NCBI GenBank assembly: GCA_031546825.1
Contig: JAVBJU010000026.1
Coordinates: forward strand, 1 to 57,162
Direction of reading: 5' to 3'
DNA length: 57,162 nucleotides
Origin: Hohaiivirga sp031546825
GTDB taxonomy: Bacteria > Pseudomonadota > Alphaproteobacteria > Rhizobiales > Beijerinckiaceae
Positions within the stretch are counted from its first letter, which is position 1. Each line of letters starts with the position of its first letter. The position numbers and the translations under genes are program-made. Of this stretch, positions 35,794 to 44,149 are shown in pieces. The notes under the pieces were generated by a model, which did not search any database, had not been told where the DNA came from, and was given only the letters and a program-made list of their open reading frames with translations.

Positions 35794-36876
35794 TCAAGCC
35801 GTTTTCAGCGCGTGCCGTAATTCTTGGATGTCCGCAGGTAACGGGCTTTCGAAATACATGGCCTCACCACTGCGCGGATGCTCAAAGCCCAGCACGGCCG
35901 CGTGCAACGCCTGACGGCCCAGCGCGGCAAGCGCCTGCTTCTGCGGCTCTTCAAGCTTGGCAGCCTTGGTGATGAAGCCCGAGCCGTAGGTGTGGTCTCC
36001 CATCAGCGGGTGGCTGATATGGGCCATATGCACGCGGATCTGGTGCGTACGCCCGGTTTCAAGGGTGCACCGCACTTGCGTGGCCACCGGCGTGCCAGCA
36101 GCATCCTTGAAAATCTCTTCAACCGTGTAGTGGGTGATGGCTTGCCGCCCACGGGTTATGACTTCCTGCTCCTCGGGCCTGCGCAACGTGCGCACCACTT
36201 CAATTTTCTCGCGGTTGCGCACCGAGCGCGCCAAAATGGCATCAATGGTGCCAAATTTACGTTCCATGCCGCCCCAGACAAAAGCGATATAGGCGCGCAC
36301 CAGCGGCCCGCTGCGGCCGTGATCGGCGAACTGGTCGGCAAGATGGCGATGCGCCCGGTCGTTTTTGGCCACAACCAGCAAGCCCGATGTATCCTTATCG
36401 AGGCGGTGCACGATGCCGGGCCGTTTGACGCCGCCGATACCCGACAGGCTGTCGCCGCAATGGTTGATCAACGCATTGACCAGCGTGCCCGCGCCATGCC
36501 CCGCACCAGGATGGACCACGAGCCCGGCGGGCTTATCAATGACAATCAGGTCTTCATCTTCATAGACAACAGTGAGCGGGATATTCTCGCTGAGCGGCGT
36601 GGCGGGAAGTGCTGGCGGCACGGTGAGCCCCAGCGTCATGCCCGCGCCGACCTTGCGCTTGGGGTCTTCCACAACCGCCCCGTCAACCGTCACCTGCCCG
36701 TCGCGGACCAGCGCCTGCAGGCGGCTGCGCGACAGATCGGGAAATACTTCCACCAGCATCTTGTCGAGCCGCCCGGACGTTGCCTCTTCCGCAACCACTG
36801 CCTGCCTGATATCCGCACCACTCACCAAACCACTCCGCGCCGGTTGCTGTTTCCCAAGCCCCCTCGATAGCCGCAA
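35794..36876 (-). CDS. rluD: 23S rRNA pseudouridine synthase, RluD-like
   Basis: Up to 360 residues. The first 20 or so are poorly supported, and a GTG near residue 18 may be the true start. The S4 RNA-binding domain (about 35-85) contains RLDKMLVEVFPDLSRSRLQA. The catalytic motif is HRLDKDTSGLLVVAKN with the active Asp, and GRTHQIRVHMAHISHPLMGD follows. It makes pseudouridines in helix 69 of 23S rRNA. It is oriented away from the tRNA-Glu gene 100 nt upstream. Confidence 0.93.
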   Translation of the reverse strand: MRLSRGLGKQQPARSGLVSGADIRQAVVAEEATSGRLDKMLVEVFPDLSRSRLQALVRDGQVTVDGAVVEDPKRKVGAGMTLGLTVPPALPATPLSENIPLTVVYEDEDLIVIDKPAGLVVHPGAGHGAGTLVNALINHCGDSLSGIGGVKRPGIVHRLDKDTSGLLVVAKNDRAHRHLADQFADHGRSGPLVRAYIAFVWGGMERKFGTIDAILARSVRNREKIEVVRTLRRPEEQEVITRGRQAITHYTVEEIFKDAAGTPVATQVRCTLETGRTHQIRVHMAHISHPLMGDHTYGSGFITKAAKLEEPQKQALAALGRQALHAAVLGFEHPRSGEAMYFESPLPADIQELRHALKTA

Positions 36877-36977
36877 TCTCCCCCCCGCGCAAACGCCGTT
36901 TCTAAAAAACGCATCTCAGCCGCCGGAAGGGCTTGCCGTGCGCCCCAAGGCCCGATATAGAAATCACCTTCCGCTAC

Positions 36978-37053
36978 GCTCCCTTCGTCTAGCGGCCCAG
37001 GACGTCGCCCTCTCACGGCGAAAACAGGGGTTCGATTCCCCTAGGGAGCGCCA
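36978..37053 (+). tRNA. tRNA-Glu (anticodon CTC)
   Basis: 76 nt including an encoded CCA. Acceptor arms GCTCCCT/AGGGAGC close perfectly. The anticodon stem TCGCC/GGCGA encloses the loop CTCTCAC, giving anticodon CTC. The T-loop is GGTTCGATTCC. Discriminator G and the first pair G-C agree with glutamate identity. Confidence 0.95.
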
Positions 37054-37094
37054 ACGGGTCTTTCAGAGACCCGCCGCGTCAGATCATATTTGCC

Positions 37095-37125
37095 AAGCCC
37101 TTGTTTTACAAGGGCTTTTTTATTG
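37095..37125 (+). terminator. Intrinsic terminator downstream of tRNA-Glu
   Basis: AAGCCCTTGT-TTT-ACAAGGGCTT, a perfect 10-bp stem, followed by TTTTTATT. A smaller hairpin CGGGTCT/AGACCCG lies between it and the tRNA. Confidence 0.88.
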
Positions 37126-37247
37126 CCTACGGCTCTCGGATTTCGCCCACATCCGTGATTGTCCTTCTGCGGCAGTGCCATTTGGGGGCACCTTTGGGGC
37201 ATCGTGAAAAGGCTGTGAATGCGACGCCCCCAATTCGCTGGAGATCG

Positions 37248-37294
37248 CTAAGCGCTTTGCGTTTAACCGGCGATCCACTTAAAACGCGCGTTAC
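37248..37294 (-). repeat. Interspersed hairpin repeat, copy C (first half only, inverted)
   Basis: On the minus strand this reads GTAACGCGCGTTTTAAGTGG and continues through the CGCCGGTTAAACGC core, nearly identical to copy A at 23688. The second hairpin is absent. It lies between the tRNA terminator and the hexitol locus. Confidence 0.75.
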
Positions 37295-37352
37295 CCTAAC
37301 ATCAAACCAGAAAGGTAGTGTTATTTATGCAGATCGCTGAATCGGGAATTGA

Positions 37353-38621
37353 TCAGGGCTTTGCTTGCGTTGCACGTTCGTAAACAGCGAGTACCCGATC
37401 CACCGCTGCCACCAGTATACCCTGGGCGTTATCAGCTTCGGCCGCTGAAATCTGCGGCAGATATTGGTGGAGCATTGTTTCCGGGATACGCGTGCCTTCA
37501 AGCGCCGCTAACAGCCTCGCGACTGCGGCTTTCGCCTCGGGATGGGACCAATAATAGCGGATTCGGTCGCTATAGCTGAAATGCCGTTGAATGCGGAGCG
37601 CCGCTTCATCGCCATGATAATAGCCAGCCCATTGGTCGGGCGCGGTTTTCATCAGCGTTTCCATGGTCTTGGCGAGTGACCGTTCACCGTAAGAAGATAC
37701 GAGATCGGACGCGATGACATCCAGCCCGTAAAGCGCCTCGCGATAGGCAAAAGTGAGGCCGGGACCCACCTTCAGAATTGGGAAACCGTGGCCGACGAGC
37801 GCAGTCAGCGCCTCCTCCGTCTGGTAATCCGTAGAATGGGCTTCGAACACCAATGCCGTTTCGTCATCAAGAAGATTGCTTAACGCCGCAGCCCGCGACG
37901 GGTCATAAGCTATGATATTGTCAGTGCCGAATTCGACGCCGGGCTGCACGACAAAGGCAATAACCCGATCGAAGACACCAGAAAGCCCGGCCTTTTCGAA
38001 TGCTTCCCTGTGTACTTCTATGGTTTTCTTAGCCGCCTCAGGGGCAGTTGGTTCGATTGTCGCAAGCGCGTGGTTGGCGCCGCCGGGCACTGGCACCTCG
38101 GTGCCAAGGATGTAGAGTGGCGCCGGAAGGCCGGCAGTTATGGCTGAGCGCTCGGCTGCAGCACACAATACGGCAGCGCGCTCTGCCACGGTGCGGTCGT
38201 CGAGCGCCATGGGTTCCCCAGCGCAGCCCATTGAGGCATCGAGATGGAGCTTGCCGAAGCCAGCAGAGACGTAAGCCTCAATCATCTCCACGGCCTTCTT
38301 CAGCGCAACTTCCGCAGGCTCCTTGCGCCAGGGATTGGGACCCAGATGATCGCCGCCAAGAATTATTTGTTCGCGCCGCACGCCTTGTTTACGGGCAATG
38401 TCTTCGACGAAAGTAACAAAATTGGCTGGCGTCATGCCAGTATAACCGCCGAATTGATTGACTTGGTTGCACGTTGCCTCGATGAGCACCGGCCCGTCGC
38501 ATTGTGCCGCCCGGCTGAGCGCAGCGCGCAGCACGATGGGATGGGCCGAACAGATGGAGGTAATGCCAAAAGGTTGCCCGGCGCGCCGACTGGCCGCGAG
38601 CCCTGTGAGAGCGTTGCTCAT
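37353..38621 (-). CDS. GatZ/KbaZ-family protein, probable D-tagatose 6-phosphate 4-epimerase
   Basis: 422 residues. It has the family stretches IEATCNQVNQFGGYTGM, IILGGDHLGPNPW, HLDASMGCAG and ILKVGPGLTFA. In enterics GatZ/KbaZ is the non-catalytic partner of the tagatose-bisphosphate aldolase, but no GatY/KbaY gene is present here. Stand-alone relatives in Agrobacterium act as tagatose 6-phosphate 4-epimerases giving fructose 6-phosphate, and that role fits the kinase gene that overlaps it by 4 bp. Product identity is inferred from this context. Confidence 0.88.
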   Translation of the reverse strand: MSNALTGLAASRRAGQPFGITSICSAHPIVLRAALSRAAQCDGPVLIEATCNQVNQFGGYTGMTPANFVTFVEDIARKQGVRREQIILGGDHLGPNPWRKEPAEVALKKAVEMIEAYVSAGFGKLHLDASMGCAGEPMALDDRTVAERAAVLCAAAERSAITAGLPAPLYILGTEVPVPGGANHALATIEPTAPEAAKKTIEVHREAFEKAGLSGVFDRVIAFVVQPGVEFGTDNIIAYDPSRAAALSNLLDDETALVFEAHSTDYQTEEALTALVGHGFPILKVGPGLTFAYREALYGLDVIASDLVSSYGERSLAKTMETLMKTAPDQWAGYYHGDEAALRIQRHFSYSDRIRYYWSHPEAKAAVARLLAALEGTRIPETMLHQYLPQISAAEADNAQGILVAAVDRVLAVYERATQAKP

Positions 38622-39649
38622 ACCGTCACCTCCCTACCAGTCGCCGCAATGAAAAGTTCGAGTTCCACCAGGCTTGAGACGCCCTCCATCGGTCCCTGTT
38701 TCGTTACCGCACGAGCCCCGGCGGCATTCGCGTAAAGCAGTGCGCGCGCTGGCGACATGCCAGCGCGTCGGCAGGTCAGATAAACAGCACCGAAACAATC
38801 GCCAGCACCGGTCGGATCGATCTCCTCGACCACAAAGGCCGGGCAATCGATGCGTCCATATATCTTGCTGAAATGGGAGGAGCCGCCGCGACCGCGCTTC
38901 AACACGATCTCACCAACACCAAGTGTAACCAATCGCTCAACAGCGGCGTCTTCCGTTGCCTCATTGGCCGCGATCAATAGTTCGTCGCCAGATGGTAGAA
39001 GCAAGTCGGTAACCGCGAGCATGTCATCAATGAGCTTGCGGCCCTCGCCTGCTTGCGCCAGTTCCTTGCGGATGTTGGGGTCGAAAGAAACCGATCCGCC
39101 CCGTGCCCTCACCATATTTATCGCTTGCTGAAGAATTTCGGCAATGCCTGCAATAGCGAAAGCAGAGCCCATGACATGAACATGGCCAGCGCGCCCGATG
39201 AGCGCATCAGCCGCCGCGGTCATTTGCATCTCCCCAGCAGCCGAGTGGGCAATATTGAAGATGAAATCGCGCGCGCCATTTGGACGGTAGCGGACAAATG
39301 CGCTACCTGTCGGCTTGCCTGGGATGGTGGCGATGGCAGAAACATCTACGCCGTCCGCCCGCAGACGCTCCACGTTAAGCCTGCCGAAATCATCGTCTCC
39401 GACCGCGGCGACGATGCCGGCAGATCCGCCGATGCAAGATACCTGATCAATGAAAATCGCCGGGGCCCCACTGGGGAGTGGTCCGACCAGGGGCTGCGGG
39501 CGCAAAAAGCCTTCGCCGATGGTGGTCGCCATGATCTCAACTAGGATCTCACCAACAGTGACGGTCGGCCCGAGCGTTTCGGATGCCAATGCGCTCGTCT
39601 TGATCAATGCGCTCTCCCCTGTGAATGGTAGCAAGCATTGTCGAGCCAC
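38618..39649 (-). CDS. PfkB-family sugar kinase, probable tagatose kinase
   Basis: 343 residues with a GTG start and AGGA just upstream. The N-terminal segment VGEILVEIMATTIGEGF and AVGDDDFGRL are typical, as is the ATP/catalytic motif EEIDPTGAGDCFGAVYLTC. It is co-translated with the GatZ-type gene and divergent from a sorbitol/galactitol-type dehydrogenase, so phosphorylation of a ketohexose such as tagatose is the best reading. A promoter with a palindromic operator in its spacer lies 39 nt upstream. Confidence 0.88.
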   Translation of the reverse strand: MARQCLLPFTGESALIKTSALASETLGPTVTVGEILVEIMATTIGEGFLRPQPLVGPLPSGAPAIFIDQVSCIGGSAGIVAAVGDDDFGRLNVERLRADGVDVSAIATIPGKPTGSAFVRYRPNGARDFIFNIAHSAAGEMQMTAAADALIGRAGHVHVMGSAFAIAGIAEILQQAINMVRARGGSVSFDPNIRKELAQAGEGRKLIDDMLAVTDLLLPSGDELLIAANEATEDAAVERLVTLGVGEIVLKRGRGGSSHFSKIYGRIDCPAFVVEEIDPTGAGDCFGAVYLTCRRAGMSPARALLYANAAGARAVTKQGPMEGVSSLVELELFIAATGREVTV

Positions 39650-39687
39650 CTGTCCTTTTCAAACTAGGATGCCGCCATCATGAGAGC

Positions 39688-39716
39688 AAGATAAATTTAC
39701 GCGCGTAAATTTTCAA
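39688..39716 (-). promoter_or_regulatory. Promoter of kinase-gatZ operon with perfect 20-bp operator
   Basis: On the minus strand: -35 TTGAAA (39716-39711), 17-bp spacer, -10 TATCTT (39693-39688). AAATTTACGCGCGTAAATTT, a perfect palindrome with the central CG of LacI-family sites, covers 39693-39712 and fills the spacer, so bound repressor would exclude polymerase. Confidence 0.8.
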
Positions 39717-39838
39717 TTCCGCTTTTCAGACTATTTAGTGAGCGGCTATCGCGGCGATCATCCAGGATGAAATTTGTTATAATTTAACGAAATTATGGTT
39801 TATTTCAGCTCGACGCAGAGCGAATTCTAATTTTACCC

Positions 39839-39887
39839 TTGACAGATTTCGATTTTAAGATGGATATAAATTTACGCATGTAATGTT
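39839..39887 (+). promoter_or_regulatory. Candidate promoter and second operator of the plus-strand dehydrogenase
   Basis: TTGACA (39839-39844) and TATAAA (39865-39870) are separated by 20 bp, longer than usual. AAATTTACGCATGTAATGTT (39868-39887) shares the TTTACGC half with the perfect operator at 39693 and overlaps the -10. Confidence 0.55.
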
Positions 39888-40070
39888 ATTTGTTAGGCCT
39901 ATTTTTTTCGAGGTGTTTCGTCAACCTTATCTGACCTTGCATATCGAGGAATTCAGTGAAAACGGCGGCTCGAACGAAAAATACCGGTTATCAGGTCGCC
40001 GCTCGACATATCCTTCCAGACAACAACTAGCCGCCCGAAGGTACAAGCGGCCCTTAGCGGAGTGATAAAC

Positions 40071-40841
40071 ATGAGACTGAAGAATAAAGTTGCCCTCATC
40101 ACCGGTGGCGCGCGCGGCATCGGACTTGGTTTTGCACAGGCCTTCGCGGACGAAGGGGCTAAAGTGATTATTGCCGATATCAACATCGAGCGAGCTAACG
40201 CCGCAGCTGCAGAAATCGGCCGAGCCGCCCGTGCCGTCAAGCTCGATGTCACCAATCTCGCCGACATCGACACAGTTATTAAGGCAATCGACGCCGAAGC
40301 GGGTGGCATAGACATCCTCGTCAACAACGCTGCCATCTTTGATATGGCGCCAATCAATGACATTACCGAAGAAAGCTATGACCGCGTTTTTAACGTCAAC
40401 CTGAAGGGGCCACTGTTCGTGATGAAAGCGGTGTCCAACGTCATGATCACACGAGGGCGCGGCGGCAAGATCATCAACATGGCAAGCCAAGCCGGGCGCC
40501 GAGGCGAGGCACTCGTAACCCTCTATTGCGCCTCAAAAGCCGCCATAATTTCAGCAACGCAGTCGGCGGCTCTCGCTCTGGTCAAACACGGGATCAACGT
40601 CAATGCGATTGCGCCGGGCGTGGTTGATGGCGAGCACTGGGATGTGGTCGATGCCAAGTTCGCCCAATGGGAAGGTCTGAAGCCAGGCGAGAAGAAGGCG
40701 GCGGTGGCAAAATCAGTGCCGATTGGCCGTTTCGCGACTCCGGACGACATCAAGGGCCTTGCGGTCTTCCTCGCCTCTTCCGACAGCGACTATATTTTGG
40801 CCCAGACATACAATGTCGATGGTGGAAACTGGATGAGTTGA
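40071..40841 (+). CDS. Sorbitol/galactitol dehydrogenase, SmoS-like short-chain dehydrogenase
   Basis: 256 residues from the ATG at 40071 with GCGGAG before it. Cofactor loop TGGARGIGLGFA, NNAAIFDMAPI, active site ASQAGRRGEALVTLYCASKA. The stretches IAPGVVDGEHWD and AQTYNVDGGNWMS at the end are the hallmark of Rhodobacter SmoS, which oxidises sorbitol to fructose and galactitol to tagatose. With kinase and epimerase opposite, galactitol to D-tagatose is the likely step. Sorbitol and iditol are alternatives. Confidence 0.9.
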   Translation: MRLKNKVALITGGARGIGLGFAQAFADEGAKVIIADINIERANAAAAEIGRAARAVKLDVTNLADIDTVIKAIDAEAGGIDILVNNAAIFDMAPINDITEESYDRVFNVNLKGPLFVMKAVSNVMITRGRGGKIINMASQAGRRGEALVTLYCASKAAIISATQSAALALVKHGINVNAIAPGVVDGEHWDVVDAKFAQWEGLKPGEKKAAVAKSVPIGRFATPDDIKGLAVFLASSDSDYILAQTYNVDGGNWMS

Positions 40842-41258
40842 TACGAGAGTTCAACTGCTGATCACCAGGTTTTCTGGGAGTGCGCCTCAATTTCAGCTTT
40901 GCTGGCAAAATTGGGGCCACTGGAGCACGATATGGTTTTGCTGAAACCTCTCGCGCGCTCATTTCACTATTCCGCATTGCTATGTGCGTTTAACCAGATT
41001 CCACATAAACGCTCATTGCTCTGGCCGTTGGTCGCTTCAATTGAATCGTAAACGCTTTGTATCTTCTCAAATTACTGCACTTTCCTGCGCCCAACCGGCG
41101 TGCACTTCGGCGGAAAATGCTCTAGAGCATTTTTCGTTTAAGTGGATACCTGTTAAACGTCAAAAAATGCGACAAAATAAAGAAAATTAGAGCACTTTGC
41201 GATTCCGCAAGAACGCAAAGCGCTCTAATAACACGTTTCAAAACCGTAGGAGCACAAC
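40842..41258. other. Intergenic region between dehydrogenase and LacI gene
   Basis: 417 nt. It holds the palindrome AAAATGCTCTAGAGCATTTT (41114-41133), which runs into repeat copy D. The first 270 nt contain no gene, operator of the TTTACGC type or terminator that I can support. Confidence 0.5.
41127..41228 (+). repeat. Interspersed bipartite hairpin repeat, copy D
   Basis: Hairpin 1: GCATTTTTCG to AAAAAATGC, with core TTTAAGTGGATACCTG. Hairpin 2: TTAGAGC-CTTTGCG against CGCAAAG-GCTCTAA (41187-41228). It ends 30 nt before the lacI start codon, so it lies in that gene's leader or promoter. Confidence 0.8.
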
Positions 41259-42284
41259 GTGGCCAAGGCGATCAGAACGATGGAGGATTTTTCTGAGTTC
41301 GTAGGCCTTTCTCGGCCCACAGTGTCAAAATATTTCAACGACCCTTCCTCGGTGCGCAAGAAGACCCGTGAGGCCATAGAGGAAGCGCTCAAGAAATCCG
41401 GCTTTCGACCGAATATTTTTGCTGTCAATCTCAATCGCCGTCGCAGCAACATTATCGGCATCGTCATCCCCAACTCAACCGACCCGTTCTATATGGCCCT
41501 GACGCGTCGGATCGAACTCATTGCCAACGAGGCGGGCTTTCTCGCTTTCGTCCTGTCGTCCAACGGACGCGCGGACAAGGAAGACAGAGCGATCGAAACT
41601 TTCAAATCGATGAACGTGGCAGGGGCCATCATTGCCCCGCTTGGTTTACGCTCCCACCAGCCGACGCTACAACGACTGGGGGAGTCCATTCCTCTCGTCT
41701 ATGTCGACTCTCCATTGGATGAAAACTCGGCATTCGTCGGCACAGACAATCGCCAGAGCTTCGGCCTCATCATTGATTACCTGTGTCGTTCCGGCGAACC
41801 GCCGAGCTATTTTAGCATGCCACAGGTCAATACCAACGCGGTCACCCGCCTGGCGGCATACCGCGATGCCATGGAGCACCTGAATGTAGAACCCAGGATC
41901 ATTCCCATATCCGATGCGACCACCTGGGAATTCGAACGCTTTGCCTTCGAGGAGGCAACTCGCCTTTTCGACAAGCCTGCACAGCTCCCTCGCACCATCC
42001 TTTGCGCCAATGATCGCCTTGCCTTCGGTGTTATCGCCGCCGCTTGGCAAAAGGGTGTGAAAGTCGGCCACGGACAGGATTGCGATCTGCGCATCGCCGG
42101 CCATGACAACCATCCGCTTTCTGAATATGCCTGCCCCCCGATTACGACTGTCGGCCAGAATTACAAAGAGATCGGGCGCCTCGCGATGGAAATTCTGTTG
42201 CGGAAACTAAGCGAAACCGGACAGCCGATAGGCAAGGACCAAATACTGCTCAAATCACAGTTGATGCTACGCCGTTCGGCCTGA
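41259..42284 (+). CDS. LacI-family transcription regulator 1 of the hexitol locus
   Basis: 341 residues with a GTG start and TAGGAG seven bases before it. Helix-turn-helix: MEDFSEFVGLSRPTVSKYFN, followed by the hinge RRRSNIIGIVIPN. The remaining periplasmic-binding-like domain should bind a sugar or sugar phosphate. It stands downstream of the SmoS-like gene on the same strand and converges with the second dehydrogenase. The TTTACGC operators in the divergent kinase/dehydrogenase region are likely its targets, though the other LacI cannot be excluded. Confidence 0.9.
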   Translation: MAKAIRTMEDFSEFVGLSRPTVSKYFNDPSSVRKKTREAIEEALKKSGFRPNIFAVNLNRRRSNIIGIVIPNSTDPFYMALTRRIELIANEAGFLAFVLSSNGRADKEDRAIETFKSMNVAGAIIAPLGLRSHQPTLQRLGESIPLVYVDSPLDENSAFVGTDNRQSFGLIIDYLCRSGEPPSYFSMPQVNTNAVTRLAAYRDAMEHLNVEPRIIPISDATTWEFERFAFEEATRLFDKPAQLPRTILCANDRLAFGVIAAAWQKGVKVGHGQDCDLRIAGHDNHPLSEYACPPITTVGQNYKEIGRLAMEILLRKLSETGQPIGKDQILLKSQLMLRRSA

Positions 42285-42392
42285 GGTCTCGCATGAGTTC
42301 CCTCGGGAGGCGTCCTATCGACGCTACCATGTTAAACGCAATGACGCTCAATGCGTATGGCTAGCCAAACTCTGGCCAGCCGTGCACGTGTT

Positions 42393-43157
42393 CTATCGTG
42401 TTGTGTAACCCCCATCGAGAACGAGAATCGCGCCCGTGACATAGCTTGACGCTGGTGAGCACAGGAAAAGAGCTGCTGATGCTACCTCTTCCGGTTGACC
42501 AACGCGTCCCATTGGAGTCATGTCCCGCCAAATTGGAAACCAGTCAGGATTTGCAATCCCGCCGCGCGACATATCAGTGTCGATATATCCTGGTGCAATC
42601 GCGTTCACGCGAATGTTTTCGCTGGCGAGTTCACTGGCCAGGCTTTTGGTCATCATGTGGACAGCTGCTTTCGAGCTGTTATAGGCAACCTGATTTTGCG
42701 GGATATTCGAGACGATTCCCGACATTGAACCGATATTGAGGATTACCCCTGAGCCTTGGTGGCGCATTGGTGCAAGCGCCGCGCGGCAAGCGCGGAATAC
42801 TGCATCAACGTTGAGGCTCATTACTTTTCGCCAGGTCTCATCGTCAAAGTCGCCACTATCACCATGGATGGCGACACCGGCATTGTTGACGAGAATGTCG
42901 AGCCTACCCATCTTCGCAACCACCTTTTCCACCAAGAGGTTGGCTGCGTCGGCATTGCGCATGTCTGCTGCGATGAAATGAAAGTCGATATTGGCGGCGG
43001 CCAAAACCTTTTCAGCCTCCAGCACGGGGCTACGGGCACTTATGACAACGCGCGCTCCCACTTCGCCTAGCGCCTGGGCGATTGCTAATCCGATGCCCCG
43101 CGTACCACCGGTGACAAGCGCGACCTTGCCATCAAGCTTGAATTTATTGAGTACCAT
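42393..43157 (-). CDS. Short-chain dehydrogenase similar to galactitol dehydrogenase
   Basis: 254 residues with GGAG before the ATG. Cofactor loop TGGTRGIGLAIA, active site IGSMSGIVSNIPQNQVAYNSS. Its C-terminal stretches WRDMTPMGRVGQPEEVASAA and SSYVTGAILVLDGGYT closely resemble Rhodobacter galactitol dehydrogenase (GatDH), which acts on several polyols. It is the last gene of the ABC-transporter operon, so it should work on the imported polyol. Whether it makes L- or D-tagatose cannot be told from sequence. Confidence 0.88.
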   Translation of the reverse strand: MVLNKFKLDGKVALVTGGTRGIGLAIAQALGEVGARVVISARSPVLEAEKVLAAANIDFHFIAADMRNADAANLLVEKVVAKMGRLDILVNNAGVAIHGDSGDFDDETWRKVMSLNVDAVFRACRAALAPMRHQGSGVILNIGSMSGIVSNIPQNQVAYNSSKAAVHMMTKSLASELASENIRVNAIAPGYIDTDMSRGGIANPDWFPIWRDMTPMGRVGQPEEVASAALFLCSPASSYVTGAILVLDGGYTTR

Positions 43158-43202
43158 TTATAATTCTCCATTGGCAGATAGTGATGAATGCGTTGTATTG
43201 CT

Positions 43203-44147
43203 TCATTTCATGACGCCCTTCGGGGCTCGGCCCACGCTGAGCGCCACGGCTGCAACAAGGAGCACACCGAAGACGATTTGCTGGACGAGGACATTTATTC
43301 CGACAAAGGTCATTCCGGTGCGCACCACGGCAATCAGTAGGGTGCCGACCAACGTTCGCCCCACGCCTCCACTACCGCCCGTCAAAGAGGTGCCTCCGAG
43401 CACAACCGCGGCGATGGCCGGAAGCAGGAATTCATTGGCGATGATTGGTGAACCGCTGGAAAGACGCCCAGCCAGCACGACACCGCTCAGGGCAGCGAAA
43501 AAGCCTGCCCCCATGAAGACGATGATCTTGGTGCCTTTAATGTTGATGCCCGCGACGCGCGCCGCAGCTTCACCGCAACCCACCGCTTTCATGGCCTTAC
43601 CAAAGGGCGTTGCCTGCTCAATAACGAGTGTGACCACCAGAACCGAAAGCGATACCCAGATTTCATTGGGAATGCCCCAGGTGGTGCCGATTGCCCAAGA
43701 CAACAAGTCCGACCGCGTCTGGGCAGCGATCTGGATCGAGCGTTGCCCGGAAAGGTATAGTGCAAAAGTGGTCGCGATCCCGCTCACCGCCAAAGTTGCG
43801 ATGAAGCTCGGCAGTCGCAGGACCGCATGGACGACTCCCGAAATGAAGCCGAAAAGCAGACCCGCTGCCAAGGCCGCAGGTATCGCCCATATACCACTGG
43901 TCGGAAAAAGCATCGCGAGAACGACTGAACTAACAGCGGCAATCGATTGAAGCGACAGATCGATGCTGCCGATATAAATTACGGCGGTCATACCGATGGC
44001 CATCAGAAAGAGTGTGGCCGAGTCAGAAAACAGCCCGATCAATGTCGAAGGGCGCAAAAAAGCCGCATCGAATGCTCCAATGATCAAAATGAGGGCGACG
44101 AGAGCAATCCATGGAATGAGGCCACCAAGATTGTTGAAATGCTTCAT
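43203..44147 (-). CDS. Ribose-type ABC transporter permease 2 (RbsC-like)
   Basis: 314 residues from the ATG at 44147. The longer frame overlaps the ATPase gene and has a basic, non-membrane start. It has about nine to ten membrane segments, with the conserved MTAVIYIGSIDLSLQSIAAV and AIAAVVLGGTSLTGGSGGV of the RbsC family. It is the second permease of the system and probably pairs with the permease at 45663 in a heterodimeric channel. Confidence 0.92.
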   Translation of the reverse strand: MKHFNNLGGLIPWIALVALILIIGAFDAAFLRPSTLIGLFSDSATLFLMAIGMTAVIYIGSIDLSLQSIAAVSSVVLAMLFPTSGIWAIPAALAAGLLFGFISGVVHAVLRLPSFIATLAVSGIATTFALYLSGQRSIQIAAQTRSDLLSWAIGTTWGIPNEIWVSLSVLVVTLVIEQATPFGKAMKAVGCGEAAARVAGINIKGTKIIVFMGAGFFAALSGVVLAGRLSSGSPIIANEFLLPAIAAVVLGGTSLTGGSGGVGRTLVGTLLIAVVRTGMTFVGINVLVQQIVFGVLLVAAVALSVGRAPKGVMK

Positions 44148-44149
44148 TT

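Larger units (their letters stand above)
39650..40070. other. Divergent control region of the hexitol genes
   Basis: 421 nt between the kinase (minus) and dehydrogenase (plus) genes. It is AT-rich and carries two LacI-like operators at 39693-39712 and 39868-39887, each beside or within promoter elements. No gene is seen. Confidence 0.7.

Noticed and set aside
36978..37294. tRNA-Glu as attachment site of a genomic island carrying the hexitol locus
   Set aside because: No integrase gene follows, and I could not find a second copy of the tRNA 3-prime end in the window. The locus has ordinary composition.
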